Shown piece after piece: positions 1 to 8,425 of a stretch of 64,000 nucleotides of DNA. Origin of the DNA: Streptomyces malachitofuscus. GTDB lineage: Bacteria > Actinomycetota > Actinomycetes > Streptomycetales > Streptomycetaceae. The translations under genes and the position numbers were made by a program. The stretch is taken from contig NZ_BMUF01000018.1 in NCBI RefSeq assembly GCF_014650055.1, positions 62,001-126,000 of the forward strand. Direction: 5' to 3'. The notes beneath the pieces were generated by a model that saw only the letters and a program-made list of their open reading frames with translations, made no database searches and had not been told where the DNA came from. Numbering within the stretch: position 1 is the stretch's first letter; every line of letters starts with the position of its first letter.

Positions 1-979
1 GCTGGAGCGACGGCGTGACACCGAACCCCACCAGACCCCAGACCGCCAGCAGCACCCCCGCCAGGACGGCGTTGGTCCCGAACACGTACAGCGCACCCAG
101 CGTGGCGATGAGCACGATGTTGCCGACCAGCAGCGTGTTGGACGGATCCCGGTCGGCGAATCGCCCGCCGCCGAACGTGCCGACCGCGCTCGCGACACCG
201 AAGAGCAGCAGGAACGCGCCGACCGCACCGGACGGGATTCCGGTGACGTCCTCCACGTACGGCGTCAGATAGGTGAAGGCGACGAACTGCGAGCCCATCA
301 GCAGCAGATACGTGCCCAGCATGGCCAGCACACGGGGCGCGAACGCATGCCGCGCCTGGGCGCGGAGATCCCCGGTGCCGGACGCTCCGACGGCGGGCAC
401 GGTGAGCAGCACGGCGAGCAGGGCGAGCAGACCGAGGACGCCGACGCCGAGGAACGTGGCCTCCCAGCCCAGGTTCTGGCCGACGACGGTGCCGACGGGG
501 ACACCGAGCACCGTGGCCACGGAGATGCCGCCGAAGACCAGGCCGACGGCCTGGCCCCGGTGTTCGGGGGCCACCAGCCCGGTGGCGACGGTCGTCGCCG
601 CGCCGACGAACAGCCCGTGCAGGGCGCCGCACAGCAGGCGGGCGACGAACAGCAGCCCGAACACACCGCTGACGACGGCCGCCGCATTGCCTGCGGCGAA
701 CACCGCCAGGGTGAGCCACAGCAGGGTGCGCCGGGGCAGACGCATGGTCGCCGCGGTGAGCAGCGGACCGCCCAGCGCGATGCCCAACGCGTAGGCGGTG
801 ACGAGGAGTCCGGCGGTGCCCTCGGAGATGCCCAGGTCGTCGGCGATGAGGCTCAGCACACCGACGATGACGAGCTCCGCGGTCCCGATGACGAACGCGC
901 CCAGTCCCAGCGTGGCCAGTGCCAGGCGGTTGCCGTGTCCGCCGCCGGCCGGGACGGGCGCGCCCGCGGCGGCCGCCAT
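1..979 (-). CDS. MFS drug/sugar efflux transporter (C-terminus off the left edge)
   Basis: The reverse strand reads open from an ATG at 979 to the window edge, about 326 residues without a stop. The protein is strongly hydrophobic with repeated glycine-rich membrane segments. It opens with a short polar N-terminus, a first helix containing GLGAFVIGTAELVIVGVLS, then a cytoplasmic loop with RLPRRTLL. This pattern is typical of DHA1-type major facilitator efflux proteins (AraJ/CmlA-like), which export small molecules by proton antiport. The start overlaps the TGA of the lipoprotein gene upstream (ATGA), so the two are probably translated together. Substrate cannot be read from sequence. The last one or two helices lie outside the window. 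Confidence 0.85.
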   Translation of the reverse strand, partial: MAAAAGAPVPAGGGHGNRLALATLGLGAFVIGTAELVIVGVLSLIADDLGISEGTAGLLVTAYALGIALGGPLLTAATMRLPRRTLLWLTLAVFAAGNAAAVVSGVFGLLFVARLLCGALHGLFVGAATTVATGLVAPEHRGQAVGLVFGGISVATVLGVPVGTVVGQNLGWEATFLGVGVLGLLALLAVLLTVPAVGASGTGDLRAQARHAFAPRVLAMLGTYLLLMGSQFVAFTYLTPYVEDVTGIPSGAVGAFLLLFGVASAVGTFGGGRFADRDPSNTLLVGNIVLIATLGALYVFGTNAVLAGVLLAVWGLVGFGVTPSLQ

Positions 980-1458
980 CAGGCGTACTCCAGGTCGAGC
1001 TGCCCGATGAGGCCGTCCCGCTCGGTGAACTCGTACGTGGCCCGGAAGCCGTCGCCGCTCTCCCCGCGGTGCGCGAACCGCAGCAGCAGGGTGGTGCCGT
1101 CGCTCTTCGGGGTGTCGTCGAGGACGGTGAGCCGGCCGCCGATGACCTCGTCGGCGGCCCACTGTCGGATCGCCTCCCGTCCGCGGAAGGTGCGTCCGGG
1201 CTCGTTGAGCACGGCGTCCTCGTGGAAGGCGGCGGCGAGCGCGGCGACGTCCTCGGCGGCCACGGCGTCCACATAGCGCTGGGCGACGGGGTTGTTCGCG
1301 GGCTTGCCGGACTTCCCGGCGCTCCCGGAACCGGCGGCGGACGCGGACGCGGTCACCCGTGTCGTGTCGTCGCCGGCCGGGGTGTCGTCGTCGTTGCCGG
1401 AGCAGGCCGTCAGCAGCGCGGCCGTCAGGGCGAGTGGGGCGATGATGCGGTGGCGCAT
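979..1458 (-). CDS. SnoaL-like (NTF2 fold) lipoprotein
   Basis: This 159-residue protein begins with a lipoprotein signal: basic MRHR, a hydrophobic stretch and the lipobox LTAC, with Cys19 as the expected lipidation site. A low-complexity Ser/Thr/Ala/Gly linker follows. The remainder looks like a SnoaL/nuclear-transport-factor-2 alpha+beta cone domain, with VAQRYVDAVAAEDVAALAA, then DAVLNEPGRTFRGREAI. Domains of this fold bind small hydrophobic ligands or act as cyclases and isomerases; no catalytic residues can be assigned here. The protein is probably anchored outside the membrane. Its stop overlaps the start of the MFS pump, suggesting a shared extracytoplasmic or export role. Confidence 0.75.
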   Translation of the reverse strand: MRHRIIAPLALTAALLTACSGNDDDTPAGDDTTRVTASASAAGSGSAGKSGKPANNPVAQRYVDAVAAEDVAALAAAFHEDAVLNEPGRTFRGREAIRQWAADEVIGGRLTVLDDTPKSDGTTLLLRFAHRGESGDGFRATYEFTERDGLIGQLDLEYA

Positions 1459-1507
1459 TGTCTTCTCCCAAAGATGTGGAGAAACGCGGACGGATGTCGT
1501 CGGCGCC

Positions 1508-1816
1508 TCAGACCTTGTAGCGCTGCTTGACGTCGTCGGCGAAGCCCAGGTAGTCGCGGAGCGGCCAGACCTTCTCGAACTCCAGGTACTCGCGCATCGG
1601 CAGCCGGCCGAGCGCGGTCCGGTCGAGTTCCTCGGCGTCCGGCGAGTCGATGATGGCGATGACGCGCTTCTGGGCGGCGACCTTCCAGATGCCGACGCAG
1701 AAACCGGAGTCGATGGTCTCCTGGGCGTGTTCGGCCTCGTCCTGTTCGAGCTCCCAGAGCTCGTCGAGGGATATACGGCCTTCGTGGTTCCACTTCATCT
1801 GGACATAGAAGAGCAC
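1508..1816 (-). CDS. muconolactone delta-isomerase family protein
   Basis: The 102-residue product starts MLFYVQMKWNHEG and keeps the muconolactone isomerase pattern: an opening beta strand, a helix of about 20 residues with many acidic positions, an IWKVAAQKRVIAIID strand pair, and a LPMREYLEFE closing segment. Classical CatC isomerases (about 96 residues, decameric) move the double bond of muconolactone in catechol degradation. No other beta-ketoadipate genes are nearby, so the reaction here is probably different or unknown. A perfect 10-bp palindrome lies just upstream of the start. The gene stands alone, with about 50 bp to the next gene. Confidence 0.75.
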   Translation of the reverse strand: MLFYVQMKWNHEGRISLDELWELEQDEAEHAQETIDSGFCVGIWKVAAQKRVIAIIDSPDAEELDRTALGRLPMREYLEFEKVWPLRDYLGFADDVKQRYKV

Positions 1817-1841
1817 GGCAACTCCCTTTTTTCGAAGGGCG

Positions 1842-1858
1842 GTTCCGGAACATGAACC
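1842..1858. promoter_or_regulatory. candidate operator upstream of the isomerase-like gene
   Basis: GTTCCGGAAC at 1842-1851 is a perfect 10-bp palindrome. It overlaps a second inverted repeat, GGTTC at 1841-1845 with GAACC at 1854-1858. It lies 26-42 bp upstream of the ATG at 1816 on the reverse strand. No regulator gene is adjacent, so the binding protein is unknown. Confidence 0.3.
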
Positions 1859-1921
1859 GGGACCGGGTTTCCGTAGCAGGATGGGAGAGGGAACGCCCGG
1901 CGGCCAAGGAACGGATTTCTA

Positions 1922-3133
1922 CTATCTGACCTCTTCGGGAATTCCCCGGCAGATGTCGCCGCTCCGTACGGTCCAGCGGTGATCGCTGAACAGGGCCGAG
2001 ACGATGACCATTCCGAGGAAGGCCACCTCGACGACGGCCGCCAGATAATGGCCCACCGGAACGGCCAGGACGGCGACGCACGAGGCCACATAATGGAACC
2101 GCTGGGGACCGATCTTGAGAATTCCGTGGAACCAGGCGATTCCGGCGAGATAGAGGGAGACACCCCCGGCCAGCGCGAGGGAGGGCGTCAGGGGGAGCAC
2201 TCCGAAGGGCTCGCTGATCGTCTTCTTGATGGCCGCCGCGATCAGGATGAGCCCGAGGAGCATCGGGATGTGGGCGTAGAAGAAGGCGGAGAGGGCCAGC
2301 CCGGAGCGTTCGGCCGGGTCCTTGCGGTCCAGGGCCCACTCGGCGCGCCGGGCCTTCTCCGACTCGTCGAAGTACACCCACCACAGACAGGCCGGGATGA
2401 TGAAGATCAGTACGGCGGTGGTGACCACGGAGAGTCCCGCGTGCCGGCCGTCGGTGCCCACGCCGAGCGCCAGGAACGAGTCCCCCAACGCGATGATCAT
2501 GAGCAGCCCGTGCCGCTCCACGAAGTGCCCCGACTTCAGGGAGAACCCGGACACGCCGTTGATGTAGGGGGCGACGATCTCCAGGGCGACCGCGCTGCTC
2601 CAGCACACGTACACCGCGGGCCCCTCGAGCATTCCGGCGCCGATCACCAGCAGGGCGGCCGCGATGTGGAAGGGCGCGATGCGCAGCATGTTCCGGGCGG
2701 CCATCGGACCGCCGAACGCGAACAGCAGCGCGTGCACGCTCACGATCACCAGATAGCCCGCGCCGAAGGCGACACCGTCACCGTCGAACGCGTTCGGCGT
2801 GGTCAGACCGAGGACGAGGAACGCGGCCATGCCCAGCAGCAGGAGCAGCCGGTGCCGTTTGCGGTGCGGCGGCAGATGGTTGGTGAGCCAGGCGTAACCG
2901 CCGTACATCCACCACAGCAGCCAGAAGATGAGGAACACCTGCAACGCGCCCCGCGCGGTCATGTCCTGGGCGAACAGTCGGGCGAGCTGCGTGAAATTGA
3001 AGACGAAGGCGAGATCGAAGAACAGCTCGAGCGTGGTCACCCGGCCGTCATGGGTGTCCGGGACCGGAACCTCGGTGGCCGGAACGTCTTCGGGAGCGTC
3101 TACTGCACGCACATTCGGCGGAACATGAGACAT
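1922..3133 (-). CDS. low temperature requirement protein A (LtrA) family membrane protein
   Basis: The 403-residue protein has a polar N-terminus, then the signature VTTLELFFDLAFVFNFTQLA of LtrA-family proteins, followed by ten or more hydrophobic helices. A second conserved motif, ERHGLLMIIALGDSFLALG, lies mid-protein. LtrA was named from a Listeria mutant unable to grow in the cold; the biochemical activity of the family is not established. The length matches the family. ATG at 3133 is preceded by no close competing start. The gene is followed by the isomerase-like gene after about 105 bp, so a common transcript is possible but unproven. Confidence 0.85.
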   Translation of the reverse strand: MSHVPPNVRAVDAPEDVPATEVPVPDTHDGRVTTLELFFDLAFVFNFTQLARLFAQDMTARGALQVFLIFWLLWWMYGGYAWLTNHLPPHRKRHRLLLLLGMAAFLVLGLTTPNAFDGDGVAFGAGYLVIVSVHALLFAFGGPMAARNMLRIAPFHIAAALLVIGAGMLEGPAVYVCWSSAVALEIVAPYINGVSGFSLKSGHFVERHGLLMIIALGDSFLALGVGTDGRHAGLSVVTTAVLIFIIPACLWWVYFDESEKARRAEWALDRKDPAERSGLALSAFFYAHIPMLLGLILIAAAIKKTISEPFGVLPLTPSLALAGGVSLYLAGIAWFHGILKIGPQRFHYVASCVAVLAVPVGHYLAAVVEVAFLGMVIVSALFSDHRWTVRSGDICRGIPEEVR

Positions 3134-3214
3134 GGCCGCAAAGGTAACGGCGCCCCTCGGCGCCCCGGCAAAGGAATTTCCCGGACATTCTGAGGTCGGG
3201 AACGTCCGTCCCGG

Positions 3215-4114
3215 TCAGAGGAATTCGCCGAAGTGCCGGTCGGTCTCCGTCAGCGCCACGGTCACCTGCGGCTCCTGGTCGTAGAAGTCGAACTGGGTGC
3301 CCGTCGTCCAGTGCAGCCGCTTCTTGCCGGGAAGGCCCTCGTGGAAGCGGCGGGCGCCGTCCGGGATCGCCGCGTCCGGGCTGTGCACCAGCAGGACCGG
3401 CCGGTCGATGCGCGGGGCCAGCGCGACGGCGTCGAAACCGAGCCACTGCGGCCAGGCCATCACCGCGAACCGGTTGGGCCAGGCGGGGACCCCGCCGCGC
3501 TCGGGGTTGAGATAGAAGTCGATCTCGTACGGCAGCGCGGCGCGCGGGTCCTGTCCGCTCACCATGGGCACGTACTCCACCTCGCCGGTCGTCTCGTACA
3601 CCGACCGTGCGGCGTGGCCGGCGTCGAGGCGCCGCGCCACCTCGGCGTCACCGCCGTAGGCGTCGCGGCAGATCTCCGCGTCGTGCAGCCACGGCGCCAC
3701 CAGGGACAGGGCGCGCACCCGGTCGTCCTCGGCGGCGGCCGCGGAGACGTACATGGCGCCCGCGCAGATGCCGAGCGCGCCGATGCGCTCCGCATCGACG
3801 CGCGGATGCCCGGCCAGGAACGTCACCGCCTGCCGGATGTCGTCCGTCTTCCCCTCGGGCGACTCGGTGTCGCGGGGCTCCCCGCCGGACTCGCCGAACC
3901 CGGTGAAGTCGAAGGAGAGCGCCGCGTACCCGAGCCGGGCCAGGCGTTCGGCGTAGCGGTCGGCCATCTGCTCCTTGACGCTGGTCCAGGTACCGGCGAC
4001 CACGACGGCGGGGTGCGGAGCGGGGGCGCTTCCGGGCGGGGTCGCGGGCAGGAACAGGTTGCCGCCGAGTCGCGCCCGGGTGCCGGGGATGTCGACGTGT
4101 TCGCGCTGGGTCAT
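3215..4114 (-). CDS. alpha/beta hydrolase with a cysteine nucleophile (dienelactone-hydrolase-like)
   Basis: The 299-residue protein has the alpha/beta hydrolase order: a beta-strand PAVVVAGTWTSVKEQ (oxyanion region), FDFTGFGESGG, then the nucleophile elbow GICAGA, later VLLVHSPDAAIP for the acid loop and a C-terminal His in ETDRHFGEFL. The elbow has Cys where most hydrolases have Ser, as in dienelactone hydrolases (GxCxG). There is no signal peptide, so it is cytoplasmic. The substrate is unknown; ester, lactone or peptide-like bonds are possible. It is transcribed away from the secreted SMP-30-like gene, across a 356-bp shared upstream region. Confidence 0.8.
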   Translation of the reverse strand: MTQREHVDIPGTRARLGGNLFLPATPPGSAPAPHPAVVVAGTWTSVKEQMADRYAERLARLGYAALSFDFTGFGESGGEPRDTESPEGKTDDIRQAVTFLAGHPRVDAERIGALGICAGAMYVSAAAAEDDRVRALSLVAPWLHDAEICRDAYGGDAEVARRLDAGHAARSVYETTGEVEYVPMVSGQDPRAALPYEIDFYLNPERGGVPAWPNRFAVMAWPQWLGFDAVALAPRIDRPVLLVHSPDAAIPDGARRFHEGLPGKKRLHWTTGTQFDFYDQEPQVTVALTETDRHFGEFL

Positions 4115-4470
4115 GAGAGGTCCCTTCGATGGGTGGGGCCGGGGCGGATCCGCTGTGGACGTTCGCGGCTCGCGCGGGCGCGGTCAACGAAACCGCTCGG
4201 ACTTCCTGTGGTCTCCGGCCGACGCCCCGGAATGAAACGGAATCGGCTATACCATGCGGAATCCGCTGCGTCACATACGGAAGTCGGCCCTTTCCCGCGG
4301 ACCGTTGTCGGCCACCTCCCCGGCGCTTGTTCACGCCTCCCACTTGCCCTTTCCTCGAAAACGGGCCCGTTCAGCCCTCCTTTTCGGACTGCCGGCACCG
4401 CATCGCTTCGGCCATACAGTCCCGCAGCACCACGGACGTGTCCGTCACGTCCTTTCCGAAAGGGGACCCC
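4115..4470. other. divergent intergenic region with overlapping inverted repeats
   Basis: This 356-bp spacer separates the divergently transcribed hydrolase and SMP-30-like genes and should hold both promoters. Two perfect inverted repeats overlap near its right end: ACGGAC/GTCCGT at 4432-4445 (2-bp spacer) and GACGTG/CACGTC at 4435-4451 (5-bp spacer). They end about 20 bp before the ATG at 4471, where a repressor would block the promoter or ribosome site. I see no ORF or RNA gene in the rest. Confidence 0.4.
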
Positions 4471-5463
4471 ATGACATCCGTACGTTCCTTCCGCGGCCGC
4501 CACCGTCTGGCCGCCCTCGGTCTCGCCCTCGCCGCGCTGTGCGGCGTGCAGGCCACCGTTCCCGCCGCGGCGGCGGAGGCGGGTCTCACGGTCACCGACG
4601 CCGTCGCACTGCCCCACGACGACGCCTATCCCGAGGGCATGGTGCTGGACCCCGCGACGGGCGACCTGTACGTCACGTCCTTCGGCACCGGCGCCGTCTA
4701 CCGGGCCACGCCCGGCGCGGTGAAGGCCAAGGTGTATCTGCCCGCCGGCGCGGAGGGCCGGGACCATGCCATGGGCGTCGACATCGACCGTCGCGGCCGG
4801 CTCTGGGTCAACGACAAGGCCGGTGTGACGCTGTACGAGAAGGCGACCGGGACCCGGCTGGCCCGCTTCGTGACCCCCGCGCCCGAGAGTTCCGTCCTCA
4901 ACGACCTGGACTTCACCCCCGACGGCACCGCCTATCTGACGGACTCGACACGCAAGGTCGTCCACCGGCTCACCGAGAAGCAGGTCGCGGACGCGATAGC
5001 GGCGGGCGGCCCCGACCGCACCCTGCCCGTCGGCTTCGACCTCACCGCCGTCGTCACCCCGCAGCCGGAGGGCACCCTCACCCTCAACGGCATCGAGGCG
5101 GACCCCACCGGCACCCATCTGCTGATCATCGACTCCGCCTCCGGCGACCTCTTCCGCATCGCCCTGGCCTCCGGGACGATCGGCAAGGTACAGGTGAGCG
5201 GGGCGAGCCTGGCCGGCGGCGACGGCCTGCTGCTGGAGAAGAACAAGCTGTGGGTGGCGCACTTCGCCAACGACCGGATCAGCCGCGTTGCGCTGTCCGC
5301 CGACTTCACCGGCGCCGTGGTCGAGTCGCAGCTCGCCGACCCGGCGCTCCAGCACCCCACCGCGCTGGTGCGCAGAAACGGCGCCCTGCACGTGGTGCGT
5401 TCGCAGTACGGCTTCGCCACGCTGGACCTGCCGTTCACCGTGGGCAGGCTGTCCGGCATCTGA
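4471..5463 (+). CDS. secreted SMP-30/gluconolactonase-like beta-propeller protein
   Basis: This 330-residue protein starts at ATG 4471, seven bases after a GAAAGGGG ribosome site. The N-terminus is a clear signal peptide: MTSVRSFRGRHR, a hydrophobic core, and an AAAAEA cleavage region. The mature part has repeated four-stranded propeller blades, such as YPEGMVLDPATGDLYVTSFG, MGVDIDRRGRLWVND and LNDLDFTPDGTAYLTDS, spaced as in SMP-30/gluconolactonase/LRE proteins. Family members hydrolyse sugar lactones or organophosphates with a bound Ca2+ or Zn2+; the ligands cannot be confirmed here. It is probably secreted. No neighbour gives a pathway. Confidence 0.8.
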   Translation: MTSVRSFRGRHRLAALGLALAALCGVQATVPAAAAEAGLTVTDAVALPHDDAYPEGMVLDPATGDLYVTSFGTGAVYRATPGAVKAKVYLPAGAEGRDHAMGVDIDRRGRLWVNDKAGVTLYEKATGTRLARFVTPAPESSVLNDLDFTPDGTAYLTDSTRKVVHRLTEKQVADAIAAGGPDRTLPVGFDLTAVVTPQPEGTLTLNGIEADPTGTHLLIIDSASGDLFRIALASGTIGKVQVSGASLAGGDGLLLEKNKLWVAHFANDRISRVALSADFTGAVVESQLADPALQHPTALVRRNGALHVVRSQYGFATLDLPFTVGRLSGI

Positions 5464-5505
5464 ACCGCGCCGGGGAGCGTCACGGGCTCCCCGGCACCCG
5501 CCGCC

Positions 5506-6699
5506 TCACCCCTGAAGCACCCTCCGGTACACCGTGTGCACCCGCTCGGCGACCCGGTCCCAGCCGAAGAACTTCTCGGCCCGGATCCGGCCGGCCACAC
5601 CCATCGCCGACGCCAGGTCCGGGTCGGCGACCAGCCGGTTCACGGCCGCCGCCAGGTCGGAGGCGAACCGCTTGGGGTCGAGCGGGGTCCCGGTGCCGTC
5701 CTGCTCCTGCTCCACGGGGACCAGCAGCCCGGTCTCGCCGTCCACGACGACCTCGGGGATCCCTCCGGTGGCGGTGGCCACCACCGCCGTGCCGCAGGCC
5801 ATCGCCTCCAGATTGACGATGCCCATCGGCTCGTACAGGGAGGGGCAGACGAAGACAGCCGCGTGGGTGAGGAGTTGACGCAGGGAGCCCTGGTCGAGCA
5901 TGCCGTCGATGCGGATCACGCCGCTGCGCGAGCGCCCCAGCGCGTCGACCAGCGCGGCCGTCTCGGCGGCTATGCCCGGGGTGTCCGGCTGGCCGCAGCA
6001 CAGCATCAGCTGGGCCTCCGGGTCCATCTCGAAGGCAGCGCGCAGCAGTTGGGGCAGCCCCTTCTGCCGTGTCACCCGGCCGACGAACAGCACCAGGGGC
6101 CGGTCGGGGTCGATGCCGTACCGCCGCAGCGCGGCGGTGTCGTGGTCGGGCCGGTGCACGGCGGTGTCGATGCCGTTGTGCACCACGTGCACCCGGTCCG
6201 GGTCGATGTCGGGGTGGACGCGCAGCACGTCCTCGCGCATCGCGTCCGACACCGCGATCACCGCGTCGGCGTGCCGCAGCGCGGTGCGTTCCACCATCGA
6301 GGAGAGCGCGTAGCCGCCGCCCAGTTGCTCGGCCTTCCACGGGCGCAGGGGTTCCAGGCTGTGGGTGGTGACGACATGCGGGACGCCGTACAGGGTGCGG
6401 GCGAGATGGCCGGCGCCGTTGGCGTACCAGGTGTGGCTGTGGACGAGGTCGGCGCCCGCGCAGCCCGCGGCCATCTCCACGTTCGCGCCGAGGGTGCGCA
6501 GCGCGGCGTTGGAGTGGTCGCCGAGCGCGGGCTCGCGGTACGCGGTCACTCCCTCCTCGTCCCGGGGGGCGCCGAGGCAGTGCACCCGCAGATCCACCAG
6601 CGGCCGCAGGGCCCGGGTGAGTTCGGCGACGTGGACTCCGGCGCCGCCGTAGATCTCCGGCGGGTACTCCTTGGTGAGCAGATCGACGCGTGTCTTCAT
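5506..6699 (-). CDS. glgA: glycogen synthase / maltose-1-phosphate synthase (GT-B glycosyltransferase)
   Basis: The 397-residue product begins MKTRVDLLTKEYPPEIYGGA, the N-terminal nucleotide-sugar fold of actinobacterial GlgA with the GGAGVHV loop. The C-terminal half has FVGRVTRQKG and the FVCPSLYEPMGIVNLEAMAC donor-binding signature, with the catalytic Glu in EPMGI. ATG at 6699 was chosen over the longer frame because an AGGAAG ribosome site precedes it and homologues start here. Actinobacterial enzymes of this short type use ADP-glucose to extend alpha-1,4-glucan or to make maltose-1-phosphate (GlgM in mycobacteria). It is monocistronic, ending just past the convergent SMP-30-like gene. 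Confidence 0.9.
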   Translation of the reverse strand: MKTRVDLLTKEYPPEIYGGAGVHVAELTRALRPLVDLRVHCLGAPRDEEGVTAYREPALGDHSNAALRTLGANVEMAAGCAGADLVHSHTWYANGAGHLARTLYGVPHVVTTHSLEPLRPWKAEQLGGGYALSSMVERTALRHADAVIAVSDAMREDVLRVHPDIDPDRVHVVHNGIDTAVHRPDHDTAALRRYGIDPDRPLVLFVGRVTRQKGLPQLLRAAFEMDPEAQLMLCCGQPDTPGIAAETAALVDALGRSRSGVIRIDGMLDQGSLRQLLTHAAVFVCPSLYEPMGIVNLEAMACGTAVVATATGGIPEVVVDGETGLLVPVEQEQDGTGTPLDPKRFASDLAAAVNRLVADPDLASAMGVAGRIRAEKFFGWDRVAERVHTVYRRVLQG

Positions 6700-6887
6700 C
6701 TGACTTCCTGAGGTCGGCGGTCCTGGGCGGTGCCTGCACGGCAGCCGCACCCGGCGCCGGACGACGCGTGCCGGCCCGGTCACGGCATGCCTGAACTGGC
6801 CTTACCGGGCGCCTGCGGCCGCGGCACGCACGGGACGCGAACCCCGCACCACGGGCCCCCTCGGCCGCACCGTAGACCCACCGGCGC

Positions 6888-8153
6888 CTACTTCGTCCCG
6901 ACGGTCCTCAGCACCGTCAGGACGAGCGTCCGCGCCGCCTGTGCCGTCTCCCGCAGGGACACGTGCTCGCGCGCGCTGTGGGCGACCGCGATGTCGCCGG
7001 GTCCGAACTGGAGCGTCGGGATGCCGGCGCCGGTGTAGTGCCGCAGGTCGCTGCCGTACGTCGCCCCGCGCAGCCGCGGCCGCGGGGCGCCCGTCGCATC
7101 GGCGTACGCCGTCCCCACCACGTCCGCGAGGGCGTGCCCCTCGGGCAGGCGCCCGCTCGCGAACTGGCCGCCCGGCCAGCTCACCGTGGCCGGATGGTCC
7201 CGCAGCCAGGGATCGGCGGCGCACGCCTCGGCCACACACCGCTCCAGCGCGGCCCGCGCGTCCGCCGGGTCCTCGCCGAGGCGTACGCCGAACCGGCCCT
7301 CGGCGACCAGCAGATCGGGCACGCTGCTCGCCCAGTCCCCGGCGCGCAGGGTGCCCACCGACAGGCCGTAGGGGATCGGGTACTCGGCGAGCAGCGGATC
7401 CGGGTCACGGTTGCGCTCGGTCTCCAGCGCGGCCAGCGTCCGGTGCAGCGGCAGATACGCGTCGACGGCGCTGACCCCCCGCTCCCGCGCACTGCCGTGC
7501 GCGGCCTTGCCGGGCACGGCGATACGGAACGTCAGCGCGCCCGCGTTGGCCGTGATCAGCGTGCCGGCGGTGGGCTCGGCGATGACGCAGGCGTCGCCGC
7601 GGTGGCCGCGCCGCAGGGTGCCGAACGCGCCGATCCCGCCGTCCTCCTCACCGACGACGAAGTGCGCGGCGACCCGGCCGCGCAGGCGTATCCCGGCCGT
7701 CCGTATCGCGGCGAGCGCCGCGAGGTGCGCGGCGAGCCCCGCCTTCATGTCGCAGGCGCCGCGCCCGTGCACGAGGTCCCCGGTCACCCGGGGCTCGAAC
7801 GGGTCCCCCTCCCACGCGGCGTGATCACCCGGCGGTACGACGTCGACGTGCCCCTGCAGGATCAGCGTGGGCCCGTCACCGCCGTCGGGGGTCGTCCCGA
7901 CCAGTCCCCATGCCTCCTCGCGGGGCGCCTCCGTCCCCGGGAAGTCCGGGTCGGCACGCAGCGCGGGCAGATCCATCGACCACAGGTCGACGTCCATCCC
8001 GAGCCACTCCAGCCGCCCGGCGAGCTGGTGCTGCAACTGCGACTCGGCGTCGCTCCCGGTCACACTGGGCACGGACACCAGCTCCAGCAGCGTCCGCCCC
8101 AACGCCCCCTCGTCCACCGCCGCAAGCGCCGCAGCCTCGACATCGCTCACCAT
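6888..8153 (-). CDS. M20 family metallopeptidase / deacylase (ArgE/DapE type)
   Basis: The 421-residue protein carries the M20 zinc ligands in order: His in GHVDVVPPGD, bridging Asp in GRGACDMKAG, the catalytic-base Glu and next ligand in VVGEEDGG, a later Asp/Glu in VIAEPTAGT, and the C-terminal His in VAHSAREHV. A dimerisation (lid) domain with KAAHGSARERG lies between. Enzymes of this family deacylate N-acyl amino acids (acetylornithine, succinyl-diaminopimelate) or act as dipeptidases; the substrate is not identifiable. ATG at 8153 is used because a GGAGGG ribosome site precedes it. It is a single gene. Confidence 0.88.
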   Translation of the reverse strand: MVSDVEAAALAAVDEGALGRTLLELVSVPSVTGSDAESQLQHQLAGRLEWLGMDVDLWSMDLPALRADPDFPGTEAPREEAWGLVGTTPDGGDGPTLILQGHVDVVPPGDHAAWEGDPFEPRVTGDLVHGRGACDMKAGLAAHLAALAAIRTAGIRLRGRVAAHFVVGEEDGGIGAFGTLRRGHRGDACVIAEPTAGTLITANAGALTFRIAVPGKAAHGSARERGVSAVDAYLPLHRTLAALETERNRDPDPLLAEYPIPYGLSVGTLRAGDWASSVPDLLVAEGRFGVRLGEDPADARAALERCVAEACAADPWLRDHPATVSWPGGQFASGRLPEGHALADVVGTAYADATGAPRPRLRGATYGSDLRHYTGAGIPTLQFGPGDIAVAHSAREHVSLRETAQAARTLVLTVLRTVGTK

Positions 8154-8243
8154 GCCACCCTCCCCTCCCCGGGGGCACAGCCCTCCGCCGCCCCCTGCCT
8201 GCATACCTGCACACCAAGCCCCCGCCTTACGCCTACGCACCCA

Positions 8244-8312
8244 GCTGCGGGCAGTCGTGCCTCTGGGGCGATGGGGGTCCCCCCGCTCGAGCGAAGCCGA
8301 GAGTGGGGGAGG
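8244..8312. repeat. composite Streptomyces-type intergenic palindromic repeat
   Basis: This intergenic block has two parts. The first 18 bases (8244-8261, GCTGCGGGCAGTCGTGCC) are identical to 20904-20921 inside the DUF2637 gene. The second part, about 8272-8312, has an imperfect inverted repeat, CCCCCGCTCG paired with CGAGAGTGGGG. It matches 50197-50237 inside hemC with about two differences. Elements with these two cores recur widely in Streptomyces genomes, to my recollection; mobility is not established. Confidence 0.6.
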
Positions 8313-8360
8313 GTGGGCGCAGGCGGCACCGGCTCAGCGCCGCGAGCTGAAACCCCGCCC

Positions 8361-8406
8361 GGCCACCCCCACCCGGGCCACGCGGCCACCCCCACCCGGG
8401 CCATGC
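8361..8406. repeat. 23-bp tandem duplication
   Basis: Two adjacent 23-bp copies (8361-8383 and 8384-8406) differ at one base. They begin GGCCACCCCCACCCGGG. They lie in the spacer downstream of the histidine kinase gene and upstream of the M20 gene, 20 bp past the kinase stop. Confidence 0.6.
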
Positions 8407-8425
8407 GAACACCCGCCCCCACCGC

